DNA of 64,000 nt, from NCBI GenBank assembly GCA_949289845.1, contig CASEPN010000001.1:1-64000 (forward strand), in the 5' to 3' direction. Below the pieces are notes generated by a model. The model saw only the letters and a program-made list of their open reading frames with translations, ran no database searches and was not told the origin of the DNA. A program made the position numbers and the translations under genes. Positions within the stretch are counted from its first letter, which is position 1; every line of letters begins with the position of its first letter. Of this stretch, positions 1 to 16,300 are shown in pieces. The DNA comes from an uncultured Bacillota bacterium (GTDB taxonomy: Bacteria; Bacillota_I; Bacilli_A; RFN20; CAG-826).

Positions 1-236
1 AGGGCCCCGCCCAGAAGGGGCCGACCGAGGTCAGCCTCATCCTCAAGGGCATCGGCACCGGCAGCAAGGTCGCCGTCATCAAGGCCGTCCAGGCCATCAC
101 CGGCCTTGGCCTCATGGATGCCAAGAAGCTCGTCGACGGCGCGCCGGTCGCGATCAAGGAGAAGCTCTCCCCGGTCGAGGCCGAGGCCCACAAGAAGACG
201 CTCGCCGACACGGGCGCCGAAGTCGAGATCAAGTAG
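1..236 (+). CDS. rplL: Ribosomal protein bL12 (L7/L12), C-terminal part
   Basis: The reading frame is open from base 3 to a TAG at 234-236. It encodes the C-terminal domain of L7/L12, the flexible stalk protein of the 50S subunit that recruits translation GTPases. The stretch KVAVIKAVQAITGLGL followed by DAKKLVDGAP is the conserved helix that contacts EF-Tu and EF-G. The N-terminal dimerisation domain lies left of the window. Its position upstream of an RsmC-like gene and rpoB is the usual Bacillota order. Confidence 0.97.
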   Translation, partial: GPAQKGPTEVSLILKGIGTGSKVAVIKAVQAITGLGLMDAKKLVDGAPVAIKEKLSPVEAEAHKKTLADTGAEVEIK

Positions 237-258
237 TCTCGCAACCTTTCACCGACCG

Positions 259-297
259 CCCTGCCCCGGGATACCGTCCTCCCGGGACAGGGATTTT
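259..297 (+). terminator. Hairpin after rplL, possible attenuator
   Basis: A 13-bp near-perfect inverted repeat (259-271 with 280-292, one mismatch, 8-nt loop) is followed by ATTTTG. It lies between rplL and the rRNA methyltransferase/rpoB genes. With only a short T run, it is more likely a partial terminator or attenuator that lowers rpoB relative to rplL than a full stop. The role is inferred. Confidence 0.55.
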
Positions 298-321
298 GCC
301 GCCTAAGGGGGGTTCCTCCCG

Positions 322-929
322 ATGAGCCATTACTTCGTGAACGACGAGAGCCTCCCGCATCGAGAGATCGACGCGGGTTTCACTCTCTTCGGGAGGGAAT
401 GGCCCTTCCTAGGCGACAACGGGGTGTTCTCCAAGCATGGGCTCGACAAGGGCACGCGGCTTCTTCTAGAGACCGCCGCCCCCCTGCCCCTGGGGAAGAG
501 CATCCTCGACGTCGGGTGCGGCGCGGGAGCGATCGGACTGCTCCTTGCCGCCCTGGACCCGTCGCGGCGCGTCACGCTCTCCGACGTGAACCCGCGGGCC
601 CTCGCCCTTGCGAAGAAGAACGCCGAGAGGATCGGCGTCTCCTCGCAGGCGACGTTCGTCGAAAGCGACGCGTTCACCGCCATCTCCGACCACTTCGACA
701 CCATCCTGACGAACCCGCCGATCCGCGCGGGGAAGAAGACCTGCCAGGCCATCTACCAAGGGGCCCTGGCGCATCTTCTTCCCGGAGGAAGGCTTCTCGT
801 CGTGATCCGCAAGGAGCAGGGCGCCCTGAGCGCCCTCCGCCATCTCGAGGAGCTCTTCGGGAAGGCGGAAAGGATCGCCCGCGAGAAGGGCTACTGGGTG
901 ATCGAAGCAACCAGAACGAAGGAGCAGCA

Positions 930-933
<4 letters not shown>
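322..933 (+). CDS. rsmC: RsmC/YbxB-like class I methyltransferase
   Basis: A 203-residue SAM-dependent methyltransferase. Motif I is LDVGCGAGAIGL (near residue 62) and the catalytic-type loop is TNPPIRAGK (near residue 130), as in RsmC-type 16S rRNA guanine-N2 methyltransferases. The family member in B. subtilis, YbxB, occupies the same place between rplL and rpoB. The protein matches the single-domain form rather than the two-domain E. coli RsmC. The gene overlaps rpoB by 4 nt (ATGA). A G-rich Shine-Dalgarno-like run lies at 304-311. The exact rRNA target is not shown by sequence. Confidence 0.9.
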
Positions 934-4685
<3,752 letters not shown>

Positions 4686-4699
4686 TGAAGGGAGAGCGT

Positions 4700-8683
<3,984 letters not shown>

Positions 8684-8700
8684 TCCGGAATTCTTCTCCA

Positions 8701-8728
8701 AAGGCTCCGAAAGGGGCCTTTTCTTTTG
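8701..8728 (+). terminator. rpoBC terminator
   Basis: AAGGCTCC-GAAA-GGGGCCTT followed by TTCTTTT forms a rho-independent terminator 17 nt after the rpoC stop. Confidence 0.85.
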
Positions 8729-8796
8729 ATTATGCATGCGACGGGGTTATTCGGAATCCGTCTTCTCCAAGGACCGGGAGTGTTTCAGCCAGGGAA

Positions 8797-8823
8797 TTGA
8801 GAACGTCTCCTTTGCCTTATAAT
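8797..8823 (+). promoter_or_regulatory. Promoter of bile salt hydrolase gene, leaderless
   Basis: TTGAGA (8797-8802), a 15-nt spacer and TATAAT (8818-8823). Only six bases separate the -10 from the ATG at 8830, so transcription should start at or within a base or two of the start codon. Confidence 0.65.
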
Positions 8824-8829
8824 CTGGGC

Positions 8830-9747
8830 ATGTGCACGGCAGTCCATAGGAAAGGCGACCATGTTCTTTTCGGGAGGAATCTCGATGTCTCGACGAGGTT
8901 CGGAGAAGCGGTCGTCCTTTCCCCGAGGAACCATCCTCTCCCTACCCGTCATCTAGGGGTTCTTGAGAGCCATTTCGCGATCTTGGGGGCGGCTCTCCCC
9001 ATGGGAGGCTACCCCCTCTATTTCGACGCGCTGAACGAGAAGGGGCTCGCCCTTGCGGGACTGAACTACCCGGGCCTGGCCTTCTATCCCGAGAAGGCTC
9101 CCGGTGGGAAGAAGGCGCTTGCTCCTTACGAGCTCTTCACCTATGTCCTTGGCAAGTTCTCCAAGGCGGAGGAGGCTGTCTCTTTCCTAAAGGAGTGCTC
9201 CCTCGTGAACGAGCCTTTCTCCGAGAAGCTACCGCTAGCTCCTCTCCACCATATGATCGCGGATAGAGATCGTTCCTACGTCATTGAAAGCGACAGGGAC
9301 GGTCTCCACATATACGAGAACCCTGTCGGAGTGCTGACGAACAGCCCTTCCTTCCCCGTGCAGTTGGAGATGCTCCGTCGTCTTAGAGGAATCGGCCCTG
9401 AGGACGTGGAGGACCGGATGGGCCTTGGCATGGACGCCCTAGGGGTAGGGGGAGGGACGTACGGGCTCCCGGGCGACTGGACGGCGCCTTCCCGCTTCCA
9501 GAAGGCCGCCTATTTGAACCATTTCCTCGAGGGAGAGGACGAGAGGGCGTTTTGGAAGATTCTTGATTCCGTAAGCTTCCCGAGAGGGGTCGTGAAGGAC
9601 GGGGAAGGAAGGGACGAGGTCACCCTCTACCAGTCCATGATGGATCTTGAGGAAGGGGTGTACGCCATCCGGAGGGAGGAGGGGGAGGAGGAACGCTTCT
9701 CCTTCCGCTCCTTGGCCCTCGAGGGGAAGGAACTTGTCCTTCCCTGA
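8830..9747 (+). CDS. bsh: Choloylglycine hydrolase (bile salt hydrolase type)
   Basis: A 305-residue Ntn-hydrolase of the bile salt hydrolase/penicillin V acylase family, which cleaves the amide bond of conjugated bile acids or related amides. The start is fixed by the family mechanism: Met1 must be followed by the nucleophile Cys2, and ATG-TGC occurs at 8830. An upstream in-frame ATG at 8797 would bury the Cys. All usual active-site residues are visible: Cys2, Arg16, Asp19, Asn79, Asn171 and Arg222. The motifs ALGVGGGTYGLPGDWT and PSRFQ match bile salt hydrolases closely. No signal peptide is seen, so it is cytoplasmic. It has its own leaderless-type promoter. Substrate preference cannot be read from sequence alone. 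Confidence 0.92.
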   Translation: MCTAVHRKGDHVLFGRNLDVSTRFGEAVVLSPRNHPLPTRHLGVLESHFAILGAALPMGGYPLYFDALNEKGLALAGLNYPGLAFYPEKAPGGKKALAPYELFTYVLGKFSKAEEAVSFLKECSLVNEPFSEKLPLAPLHHMIADRDRSYVIESDRDGLHIYENPVGVLTNSPSFPVQLEMLRRLRGIGPEDVEDRMGLGMDALGVGGGTYGLPGDWTAPSRFQKAAYLNHFLEGEDERAFWKILDSVSFPRGVVKDGEGRDEVTLYQSMMDLEEGVYAIRREEGEEERFSFRSLALEGKELVLP

Positions 9748-9750
9748 CGC

Positions 9751-9779
9751 TTGGTGCGATTTCCCTGCGGTGGTTTAAT
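9751..9779 (+). promoter_or_regulatory. Promoter of YbjN-like pair
   Basis: TTGGTG (9751-9756), 17-nt spacer, TTTAAT (9774-9779). Unlike the leaderless promoters, it leaves room for a strong ribosome-binding site (AGGAGGAG, 9791-9798). Confidence 0.6.
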
Positions 9780-9803
9780 TCCCTTGAAGAAGGAGGAGCG
9801 GCA

Positions 9804-10310
9804 GTGAGCAAGTTCCAGGAACTTAAGAACGAAGGCATCGCGGCCTTAGCCAAATGCGCCGGGCGCTGCGGATTTGAGTTCCGCCAGGGCCCGGGGGGCA
9901 TCTGCATCCCCATGAAGAGCGGGGGCGGCAAAGTGGTCGACATCATCCTTTCGGGGGAGACTTCCCACCGGAGCGATACCCAGGACTTCATCCGTCTCCA
10001 TTTCACCGTAAAGGACCTGCCCCTTGGAGAGCAGAACGACCTCCCTCTTTTCCTCGAGGCGCTGAACCTCGTGAACCTTTCCCTCGTCATGGGCTCGGTC
10101 AGGGTCGAGGAGGACGAGGACGAGGGGGACATGCTGATCTTCGACATTAGCTTCTACTACAGGGGCGGTGAGATTTCCGACGACCTGATGCGCGCCTATG
10201 TCGACATGAGCGCGAGCGCCGCGTTCGACTACTTCCCGTACCTGAGGAAGGCCCTCTCGGGGGGCTACAAGAACCTCGAGGAATTCCGCGACGATGCATT
10301 CGGAGGCTAG
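9804..10310 (+). CDS. Hypothetical protein, possibly YbjN-like
   Basis: A 168-residue soluble protein starting with GTG at 9804 behind AGGAGGAG. I cannot name it firmly. The pattern of an alpha/beta N-terminal half, then LFLEALNLVNLSLVMGSV, an acidic stretch and a final helix bundle resembles YbjN/type III chaperone-like folds. The next gene has the same length and the same layout (LLMEALGFANSVSDPCGRYLL), so the two are likely distant paralogues acting together. No catalytic motif, membrane segment or signal peptide is visible. Confidence 0.6.
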   Translation: MSKFQELKNEGIAALAKCAGRCGFEFRQGPGGICIPMKSGGGKVVDIILSGETSHRSDTQDFIRLHFTVKDLPLGEQNDLPLFLEALNLVNLSLVMGSVRVEEDEDEGDMLIFDISFYYRGGEISDDLMRAYVDMSASAAFDYFPYLRKALSGGYKNLEEFRDDAFGG

Positions 10311-10313
10311 CGT

Positions 10314-10826
10314 ATGTTCGGGAAGATGAATTTCGATTCCTTCGCGTCGAAAAGCGACGAGCGGAGGGCTGCGATCAAGGCCGGGCTCCGTGAGCATGGC
10401 CTGAAGTTCGAGGAGGTCGAAGGACGCATCAAGGTGCCCTATGTCTCGAAGGTTCCCGGGAAGTCCTCCTTCGACGTCTTCGTGGAGCTGCCGGAAGGAG
10501 AGATGAAGAAAGGCGAGCTCACGTGGGCGAACGTCTATTCCGCGATTCCGGTGAAGCCCGTGGACCGGGCCCTTCTCATGGAGGCTCTGGGGTTCGCCAA
10601 CAGCGTCTCCGATCCTTGCGGGCGCTACCTCCTCGACCTGGACGAAAGGATCGTCCGCATCGAGTGCCTCCCCTTCTTCGAGGGGATGGACTGGAAGCAG
10701 CTTGCCTTCGACACGGTGGTGCGCGTCTCCCTCTGGTCCGACACCGAGATGGAGGAGCTACTCCGGGTCGCCGACGGGAGGACGGAGGACTTCGATACTT
10801 TCCAGGAACGCTTCCTGGTTTCCTAG
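10314..10826 (+). CDS. Hypothetical protein, paralogue-like partner of preceding gene
   Basis: A 170-residue soluble protein whose ATG lies 3 nt after the preceding stop, with GGAGG at 10303-10307 inside the upstream gene. The central LLMEALGFANSVSDPCGRYLLDLDE region is typical of YbjN-like domains, aligning by layout with the preceding protein although identity is low. The two genes form a bicistronic unit closed by the hairpin at 10897. Function unknown. Confidence 0.6.
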   Translation: MFGKMNFDSFASKSDERRAAIKAGLREHGLKFEEVEGRIKVPYVSKVPGKSSFDVFVELPEGEMKKGELTWANVYSAIPVKPVDRALLMEALGFANSVSDPCGRYLLDLDERIVRIECLPFFEGMDWKQLAFDTVVRVSLWSDTEMEELLRVADGRTEDFDTFQERFLVS

Positions 10827-10896
10827 AAACCTAATATTTCTTCTATTTCCGCGTCAAAGTTCCGATTTCCTTCTATAACTGCATAGTTATTTGATT

Positions 10897-10920
10897 AGCC
10901 CCTCCTTTCAGGGGCTTTTC
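10897..10920 (+). terminator. Terminator after YbjN-like pair
   Basis: AGCCCCT-CCTTTC-AGGGGCT followed by TTTTC. The 70 bp before it is AT-rich and includes a small palindrome (TAACT-GCAT-AGTTA, 10876-10889). This hairpin argues against starting the next gene at the upstream in-frame ATG at 10891. Confidence 0.8.
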
Positions 10921-10977
10921 CATATCCCTTATGTGATACTTGCGCCCCTCCTTGCTTTTTTGTATCTTCTTGCCGAT

Positions 10978-12084
10978 ATGTCAGATCCTGCTGGTCCCTG
11001 TCGATTGCTACTCCACGTCCTAGACGTCCTTCCGGAACAGACCTTGGATTCCGTCCGTGTCCTCGGCATGCCCATGTGGGGGGCATGGGTGCTTATCGCC
11101 GTGCTCCTTCTCGTGAGCGCGATTTTCTCGGCGAGCGAGAACGCCTTCAGCAACTGCGACCGCTTCGCCTTCAAGGCGGAGGCGGAGAAGGGGAGCAGGA
11201 CCGCCTGGATCGTGACCTACCTGGCTGAGAAGTTCGAAGGAACGCTTGTTTCCGTCCTGGTCGCCAACAACATCGTCCAGACCTTGATGTCCTCCATCTC
11301 GGCGATCATCTTCTACAATATCTGCCAGGCGTACGGGCTCGGGGACGCGGTGGAGGCGATCCTTTCCACCGTGGTCATGGCCTTCCTCGTATACGTCGTG
11401 AGCGACACGGTGCCGAAGATCCTTTCCAAGGCACTTCCCAACCGGATGGCGAGGTTCCTCGCCTGGCCCGACTTCATCGTCTACGTCATCCTTTACCCCA
11501 TCTCATGGGTGTTCCGCCAGCTGCTCCGCCTCGTGCACAAGATCTTCCACATCGGGGAGGAGAACCTCCTCTCCAAGGAGGACATCCTCGAGAAGGCGGA
11601 CGAAGCCGTCCTGGAAAACGAGCTCACCAAGGAAGAAGAGGAACTTCTAGAGCCCGAGGAGGTCGGCATGCTCCGCCAGGCGCTCGCCCTTTCCCACAAG
11701 AAGGCGCGGGACGTGATGACCCCGGTGGAGAAGGCCGTACTCCTCCATGAGGAAGACATGTCGCCCAAGACTCTTCCCCACACCCTCCTTTCCCTGCCCT
11801 ACACAAGGCTTCCCGTCTTCGGGGACAAGGGGAACTGCCTCGGCATCCTTTCCACGAAGGTGTTCTTCCGCGAGTACTTCCAGGACGAGCATCTGGATCC
11901 CCGGAGCGTCCTTCTCGACGTCGTCGAGGTAAAGGACGGGGACGACCTTCTTTCCGCGTTCAACGTCCTCACGGAGGAGAAGATCCACCTCGCCCTCGTG
12001 AAGGACGAGCAAGGCGCCCTCAAGGGCATCATCACGCTGGACGATGTGCTCGACGAGCTCATCCCGGCCGGGAGGGGCGAGTGA
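10978..12084 (+). CDS. CNNM/CBS membrane protein (CorC/HlyC family), short form
   Basis: A multi-pass membrane protein of the CNNM (DUF21) family, linked in other bacteria to Mg/Co efflux or resistance. The transmembrane domain carries the family signature SAIFSASENAF, followed by tandem CBS domains (MTPVEKAVLL onward). It stops just after the second CBS domain and lacks the C-terminal CorC_HlyC transporter-associated domain that the next gene keeps. The start is uncertain: 10978 has TATCTT 9 nt upstream and no Shine-Dalgarno, while an ATG at 11068 would begin directly at the first helix. It is co-transcribed with the next gene. Confidence 0.85.
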   Translation: MSDPAGPCRLLLHVLDVLPEQTLDSVRVLGMPMWGAWVLIAVLLLVSAIFSASENAFSNCDRFAFKAEAEKGSRTAWIVTYLAEKFEGTLVSVLVANNIVQTLMSSISAIIFYNICQAYGLGDAVEAILSTVVMAFLVYVVSDTVPKILSKALPNRMARFLAWPDFIVYVILYPISWVFRQLLRLVHKIFHIGEENLLSKEDILEKADEAVLENELTKEEEELLEPEEVGMLRQALALSHKKARDVMTPVEKAVLLHEEDMSPKTLPHTLLSLPYTRLPVFGDKGNCLGILSTKVFFREYFQDEHLDPRSVLLDVVEVKDGDDLLSAFNVLTEEKIHLALVKDEQGALKGIITLDDVLDELIPAGRGE

Positions 12085-13394
12085 TGGAACTCATCGTCGG
12101 CTACGCCATCGCCCTCTTCTTCCTGCTATGCGGGTCGCTCTTCTTCTCCAGCGCTGACATGGCCTACGGCTCCCTTTCCCTCGGGAAGATCGAGAGGGAG
12201 GTGGAGGTCCGCCCGGACAAGACGGGGAGGCGCGCCCTTTCCCTTGCCAAGGGCTATGACAGGACAATCTCGACGATCCTCCTCTGGAATGATGCGATCA
12301 ACGCAGGCCTCGATAGCGTATCCACCCTCCTTGGGATCGCCGTTGCAGGCTACTGCTTCTCGATCACCGACCCGGATGTCCTTGAGAACTACGGCCTCAT
12401 CTTCTCGATGTCCTTCCTCGTATTGAAGATCATCTTCGGCGAGATCATCGCCAAGAGCATGGGAAAGCTCCGGAACCTGCAGCTGGCGAAGGCCTATAGC
12501 TACCCTCTCACCGCCTGCTACTTCCTGACCTTCCCCATCACCTATCTCGTCGGAGGGCTCGGGCACCTCGTCTCCTGGCCGTTCCTGAAGCTCTTGCCTG
12601 AGTCGAAGCCTTCCGAGGAAGGGCTCGAGGCGATGATCGAGGAAAGCGAGGAGAAGGGCACTCTCCGCGAGGAGGAGGCCGAGTTCCTGCGCGGGACGTT
12701 CGACTTCGCGACGGCGAAGGCATACGAGATCATGACCCCGAGGGTCAAGGTGTACGCGGTCCCTGCGGGGACGAAGGCGTCCGCCATCCTTGCCGACGAG
12801 TCCGCCTTCGCCCATACGAGGATCCCCGTCTACGGGAAGACGATCGACGATCTGCTCGGCTACCTCGCCCTGAAGGACGTGGTCCGGCTTCATCTGGAAG
12901 GGAATTCCGAGGACATTTCCTCGATCATCCGCCCTCTCCTCTTCTTCCCCCGGAGCGAGGAGGCGAGCGTCATCTACGACTCTTTCCGCAAGGGCGAGGG
13001 CGAGCTCGCGGCGATCCTCGACGAGTACGGCGGCTTCGAAGGGGTGCTTACGAAAGAGGACATCGTCGAGGAGGTCGTCGGCGAGATCTGGGACGAGACC
13101 GACCACGCGGAGGAACCTCTCGTGGAGCAGGAGAACGGGGACTTCGTCGCCGACGGGGCGCTCACCCTTGAGGAGCTCTTCGAGGCGCTTGGCCTCGACA
13201 TCGAGGAAAGCGGCTCCGAGTCGGACACCCTCGGAGGCTTCCTCATCGAGCTCCTGACCCTGAAGAACGTCCGCATCGGGGCGGAAGTGACCTATGAAGG
13301 CTACCGCTTCCGCATCGTCGCCCTCGGGGCGAGGAAGGCCATCCGGCGGGTGCTCATCCAGCCTCTGAAGAAGAAAGAGGAGGACGAGGAGTAG
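12084..13394 (+). CDS. CNNM/CBS/CorC_HlyC membrane protein, full length
   Basis: A 436-residue paralogue of the preceding gene with the full architecture: CNNM transmembrane domain (about residues 1-190), paired CBS domains starting at MTPRVKVYAVPA, and a C-terminal CorC_HlyC domain. The link LAAILDEYGGFEGVLTKEDI is highly characteristic. The ATG at 12084 shares one base with the previous TGA (TGATG), so translation is coupled; a GTG at 12081 is the alternative. A heterodimer or paired function with the short upstream protein is an inference from gene order. Confidence 0.9.
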   Translation: MELIVGYAIALFFLLCGSLFFSSADMAYGSLSLGKIEREVEVRPDKTGRRALSLAKGYDRTISTILLWNDAINAGLDSVSTLLGIAVAGYCFSITDPDVLENYGLIFSMSFLVLKIIFGEIIAKSMGKLRNLQLAKAYSYPLTACYFLTFPITYLVGGLGHLVSWPFLKLLPESKPSEEGLEAMIEESEEKGTLREEEAEFLRGTFDFATAKAYEIMTPRVKVYAVPAGTKASAILADESAFAHTRIPVYGKTIDDLLGYLALKDVVRLHLEGNSEDISSIIRPLLFFPRSEEASVIYDSFRKGEGELAAILDEYGGFEGVLTKEDIVEEVVGEIWDETDHAEEPLVEQENGDFVADGALTLEELFEALGLDIEESGSESDTLGGFLIELLTLKNVRIGAEVTYEGYRFRIVALGARKAIRRVLIQPLKKKEEDEE

Positions 13395-13397
13395 CGC

Positions 13398-16300
13398 TTA
13401 CCTCCTCTTTTTCCAGTAGTCCCTGTCCCGGACGAGAAACTTCGAGAAATACTCGCGGCACCTGTCTTCCGTGGGCTCGGCTCTCCCTAGGGCGAGGCGC
13501 CTTTCCTTTCCTGGGATTTCCATCCTGGCGAGGAAGCCGAAGTTGAGCGCCATCTGGAGGACGCGCTGGATGTCCTCGAAATTCTCTTTATAGAGGTATC
13601 CGTAAGCCTTGCTTCTCGTAAGGCCGTTCTTTTTCCAGGAGGACCTAGGGAGTCCTTTCAGGAATCCTGCGGCTTCCTTGAGGGTAGCCGGGACACGTGC
13701 CTTCCCTAAGGCCGCCACCGCGTAGCGGAGGAGCCCGATCAGCTTTCTTACGGGGAGGCCCAGAAGGATGAGGCTTTCCAGAGGGAGCTTGGTCTTCTCG
13801 TAGGTTCTTTCGTCCCGGGAAATCTTCTCCAGGGCGTCGAGCCTCGGATCGACGATCATGAAGTTGCAGCCCGTCCCGTCGTCCTTGTGGTTCGAGCAGC
13901 CGAGGACCCGCTGGTCGCTCGTCCGGGACTTCTTCACGAGAAGGTAGCCGGACTCGCAGGCGGGGCACTTCTGGATCTCAAGGAGTCCTCCGAGGGGATC
14001 GTTCGTCACGAAGCCGCATCTCTCCGGGTCGTTGGAGCAGACGTAGATCGAGCGAAGCCTCGTCCCTTCCATCCCCTTCCGTGGCTTTCTCCTTTGGAGG
14101 GGGAAGCCGCATCTGGGGCACTTGAGCGAGAGGGTCGCCTCTCCCTCGGGGGAGAGCCGCTCTCCCTTGAAGACGATGTTCGTGCACTGCTCCCTGAGCT
14201 CGAGGACGAACTTGGAGGGGTGGTGGGTGGGGACGACGATATACACCCGGTTCTTCGTCCTAGTGAGGGCGACGTAGAAGAGGCGCCTCTCCTCGCCATA
14301 CTCGATCTCGGGCGTCTCCTTCCGGACGAGCCTGATGATGGGGTCGTCCTCGATCTTGGAGGGGAAGCCGAGGGTGTCGTCCTTCCCGTTGATGAGGATG
14401 ACGTCGTCATAGCCAAGCCCCTTGCTCGCATGCGCGGTCATGAAGTCGATCTCCATGTCCGGGTAGCGGACCGACTTGACCTTGCCGTCCTGGAAGGAGA
14501 AGAGGTCGCTCAGCCTCCCGAGCTTCGCCCCGTCGAAGTTGTAGCGCCCGATGAGGAGAGTCTTGCCCGCGTCCCCTCTCCTCTCGTGGATTTCCGTAAG
14601 AGCCCGTTCCACGGCGAGCCCGAGGCGGTGGTAGGGCGTCTCCTCCTTCGAATAGCTGTCGTCGTAGGAAAGGAGGATGACGGGATCGACGACGCGCTTC
14701 TTCGAGACGAGGCTCTTCTGGTACTGGACGGGGTTTCTCATGACGAAGTCCCCGGCGATGTCGATGAGCTCCTGGGAGTTCCTGTGGGTGTTCCTCAGGT
14801 AGAGGACGTCGCCATCGCCGACCCTTCTCTTGAAGTCCACGAAGAGAGAAAGGTCGCTTCCTGCGAAGCGGAAGATGGACTGCCAGTCGTCCCCGACGGC
14901 GAGGAACTTCGCGTGGCTGACCTTGCGGAGCCCTTCGATGAGGTTGAAGCGCTGGAGGGAGATGTCCTGGTACTCGTCGACGAGCACCCAGTCGTAGGGG
15001 ATGTCCTCCCCGTTCTTTTCCATCGTCTTGAGCCGTTCCGTGGCGAGGTTGATCATGTCCTCGAAGTCGATCGCCCCTTCCTGGCGGAGGCGGGACTCGT
15101 AGGCGTAGTGGCACTGCTGGGCGATGTCGAGGAACAGGAGGGTGCGCTCGTCCTTGTTCTTCCTGGCGCTGGCCTTGAGGTCCCCGTACCTTTCCATCGG
15201 CCAGCCGTTCCTCTTGAAGTGGAGGATGAAGTCCCCGAGGAGGACGGCGAGGCGGATGAAGTAGCGGTCCTCGGCGATCGAGGCGATCTGGCGGTAGATC
15301 TCCACGGAATTTCTGGGTTCTAGGCGGATGTCTGCCTTGCGGAGCTCTTCCTTAAGGTGCGTGATGAGGCTCCGGCCGTCCTTATAGGCGCTCCAGGTGT
15401 AGATGAGCTTCGTCCCGTGCTGACGGTGGAGCATGATCTTGTCGATGACGTTCCGGCGGTAGATCTCTAGCTCCTCCGGGGTATAAAGGCCGCTCGTCCC
15501 GTCCTCTCCTATCCCGAAGTGCTCGAGCCACACTTCCTTCCCGTCCTGCTTGATGCGGAAGTCGGGGCAGTAGGGCTTGTTCGACCCGATGAAGCGGAAG
15601 GGATAGGTCGCCTCGTACTCATAGTCCACCCCATGGATGTATAGGAAGTTCGCAATCGAGCATTCCTGGTTGGAACGGACTCGCTCCGCCTGGAGGGTGA
15701 TCCTCTTTTTCTCAAGAGAAGCCGAGTATTTTTCCAGATATCGCTCGAGCGAGGACTTCATGGTGATCTGCCCGCCCTCGGCGAGCATCTTCTCGTAGTG
15801 TTCCTTCTCCTTCCCTGGGTCGAAGGGTACATCGAGGTAGGAGGCGAAGAAGACGGAGATCTTATGGATCAAGGACTCGTCGTGGAGGTCGTCCCGCATG
15901 AACTTCATGATCGAGTCGGTCAAGTAGCCCCTAGTGACGACCTTCATCGGACGTTTGTCCGCTGAGTGGATGAGATTGATGCCGAGCGAATGGAACGTGG
16001 TGATCCTCGACTGGATCCCCATCTTTCTGAAGCGGGCGCGGAGCTCCTCCGTCGCCTTCCTTGTGAAGGAAAGGACGAGGATCCGATTGGGGTCGACGCC
16101 TCTTTTGTCGATGAGGTAGCGGCACTTCGCCTCGAGCATCGTCGTCTTGCCGGCGCCTGCCCCCGCGATGACTAGCGTCTGGTCCTCTTCCCTGAGGACC
16201 GCTTTCCTTTGGTCCTCGTCGAGGAGGATGTTCGGGTCGTCCGGCCTGAGGACCTGGTCCAGGTAGTCCTTTTCCTCTTCCAGCGATCGCTTGACGAACT

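Noticed and set aside
399-929. N-terminal extension of rpoB by 177 codons
   Set aside because: The extension lies in another frame over the methyltransferase gene and reads as Arg/Pro-rich nonsense; the ATG at 930 has a good ribosome-binding site and gives the normal N-terminus.
10891-10977. Start of the first CNNM gene at 10891
   Set aside because: That start lies upstream of an intrinsic terminator hairpin (10897-10920), so it would not fit a separate transcript.
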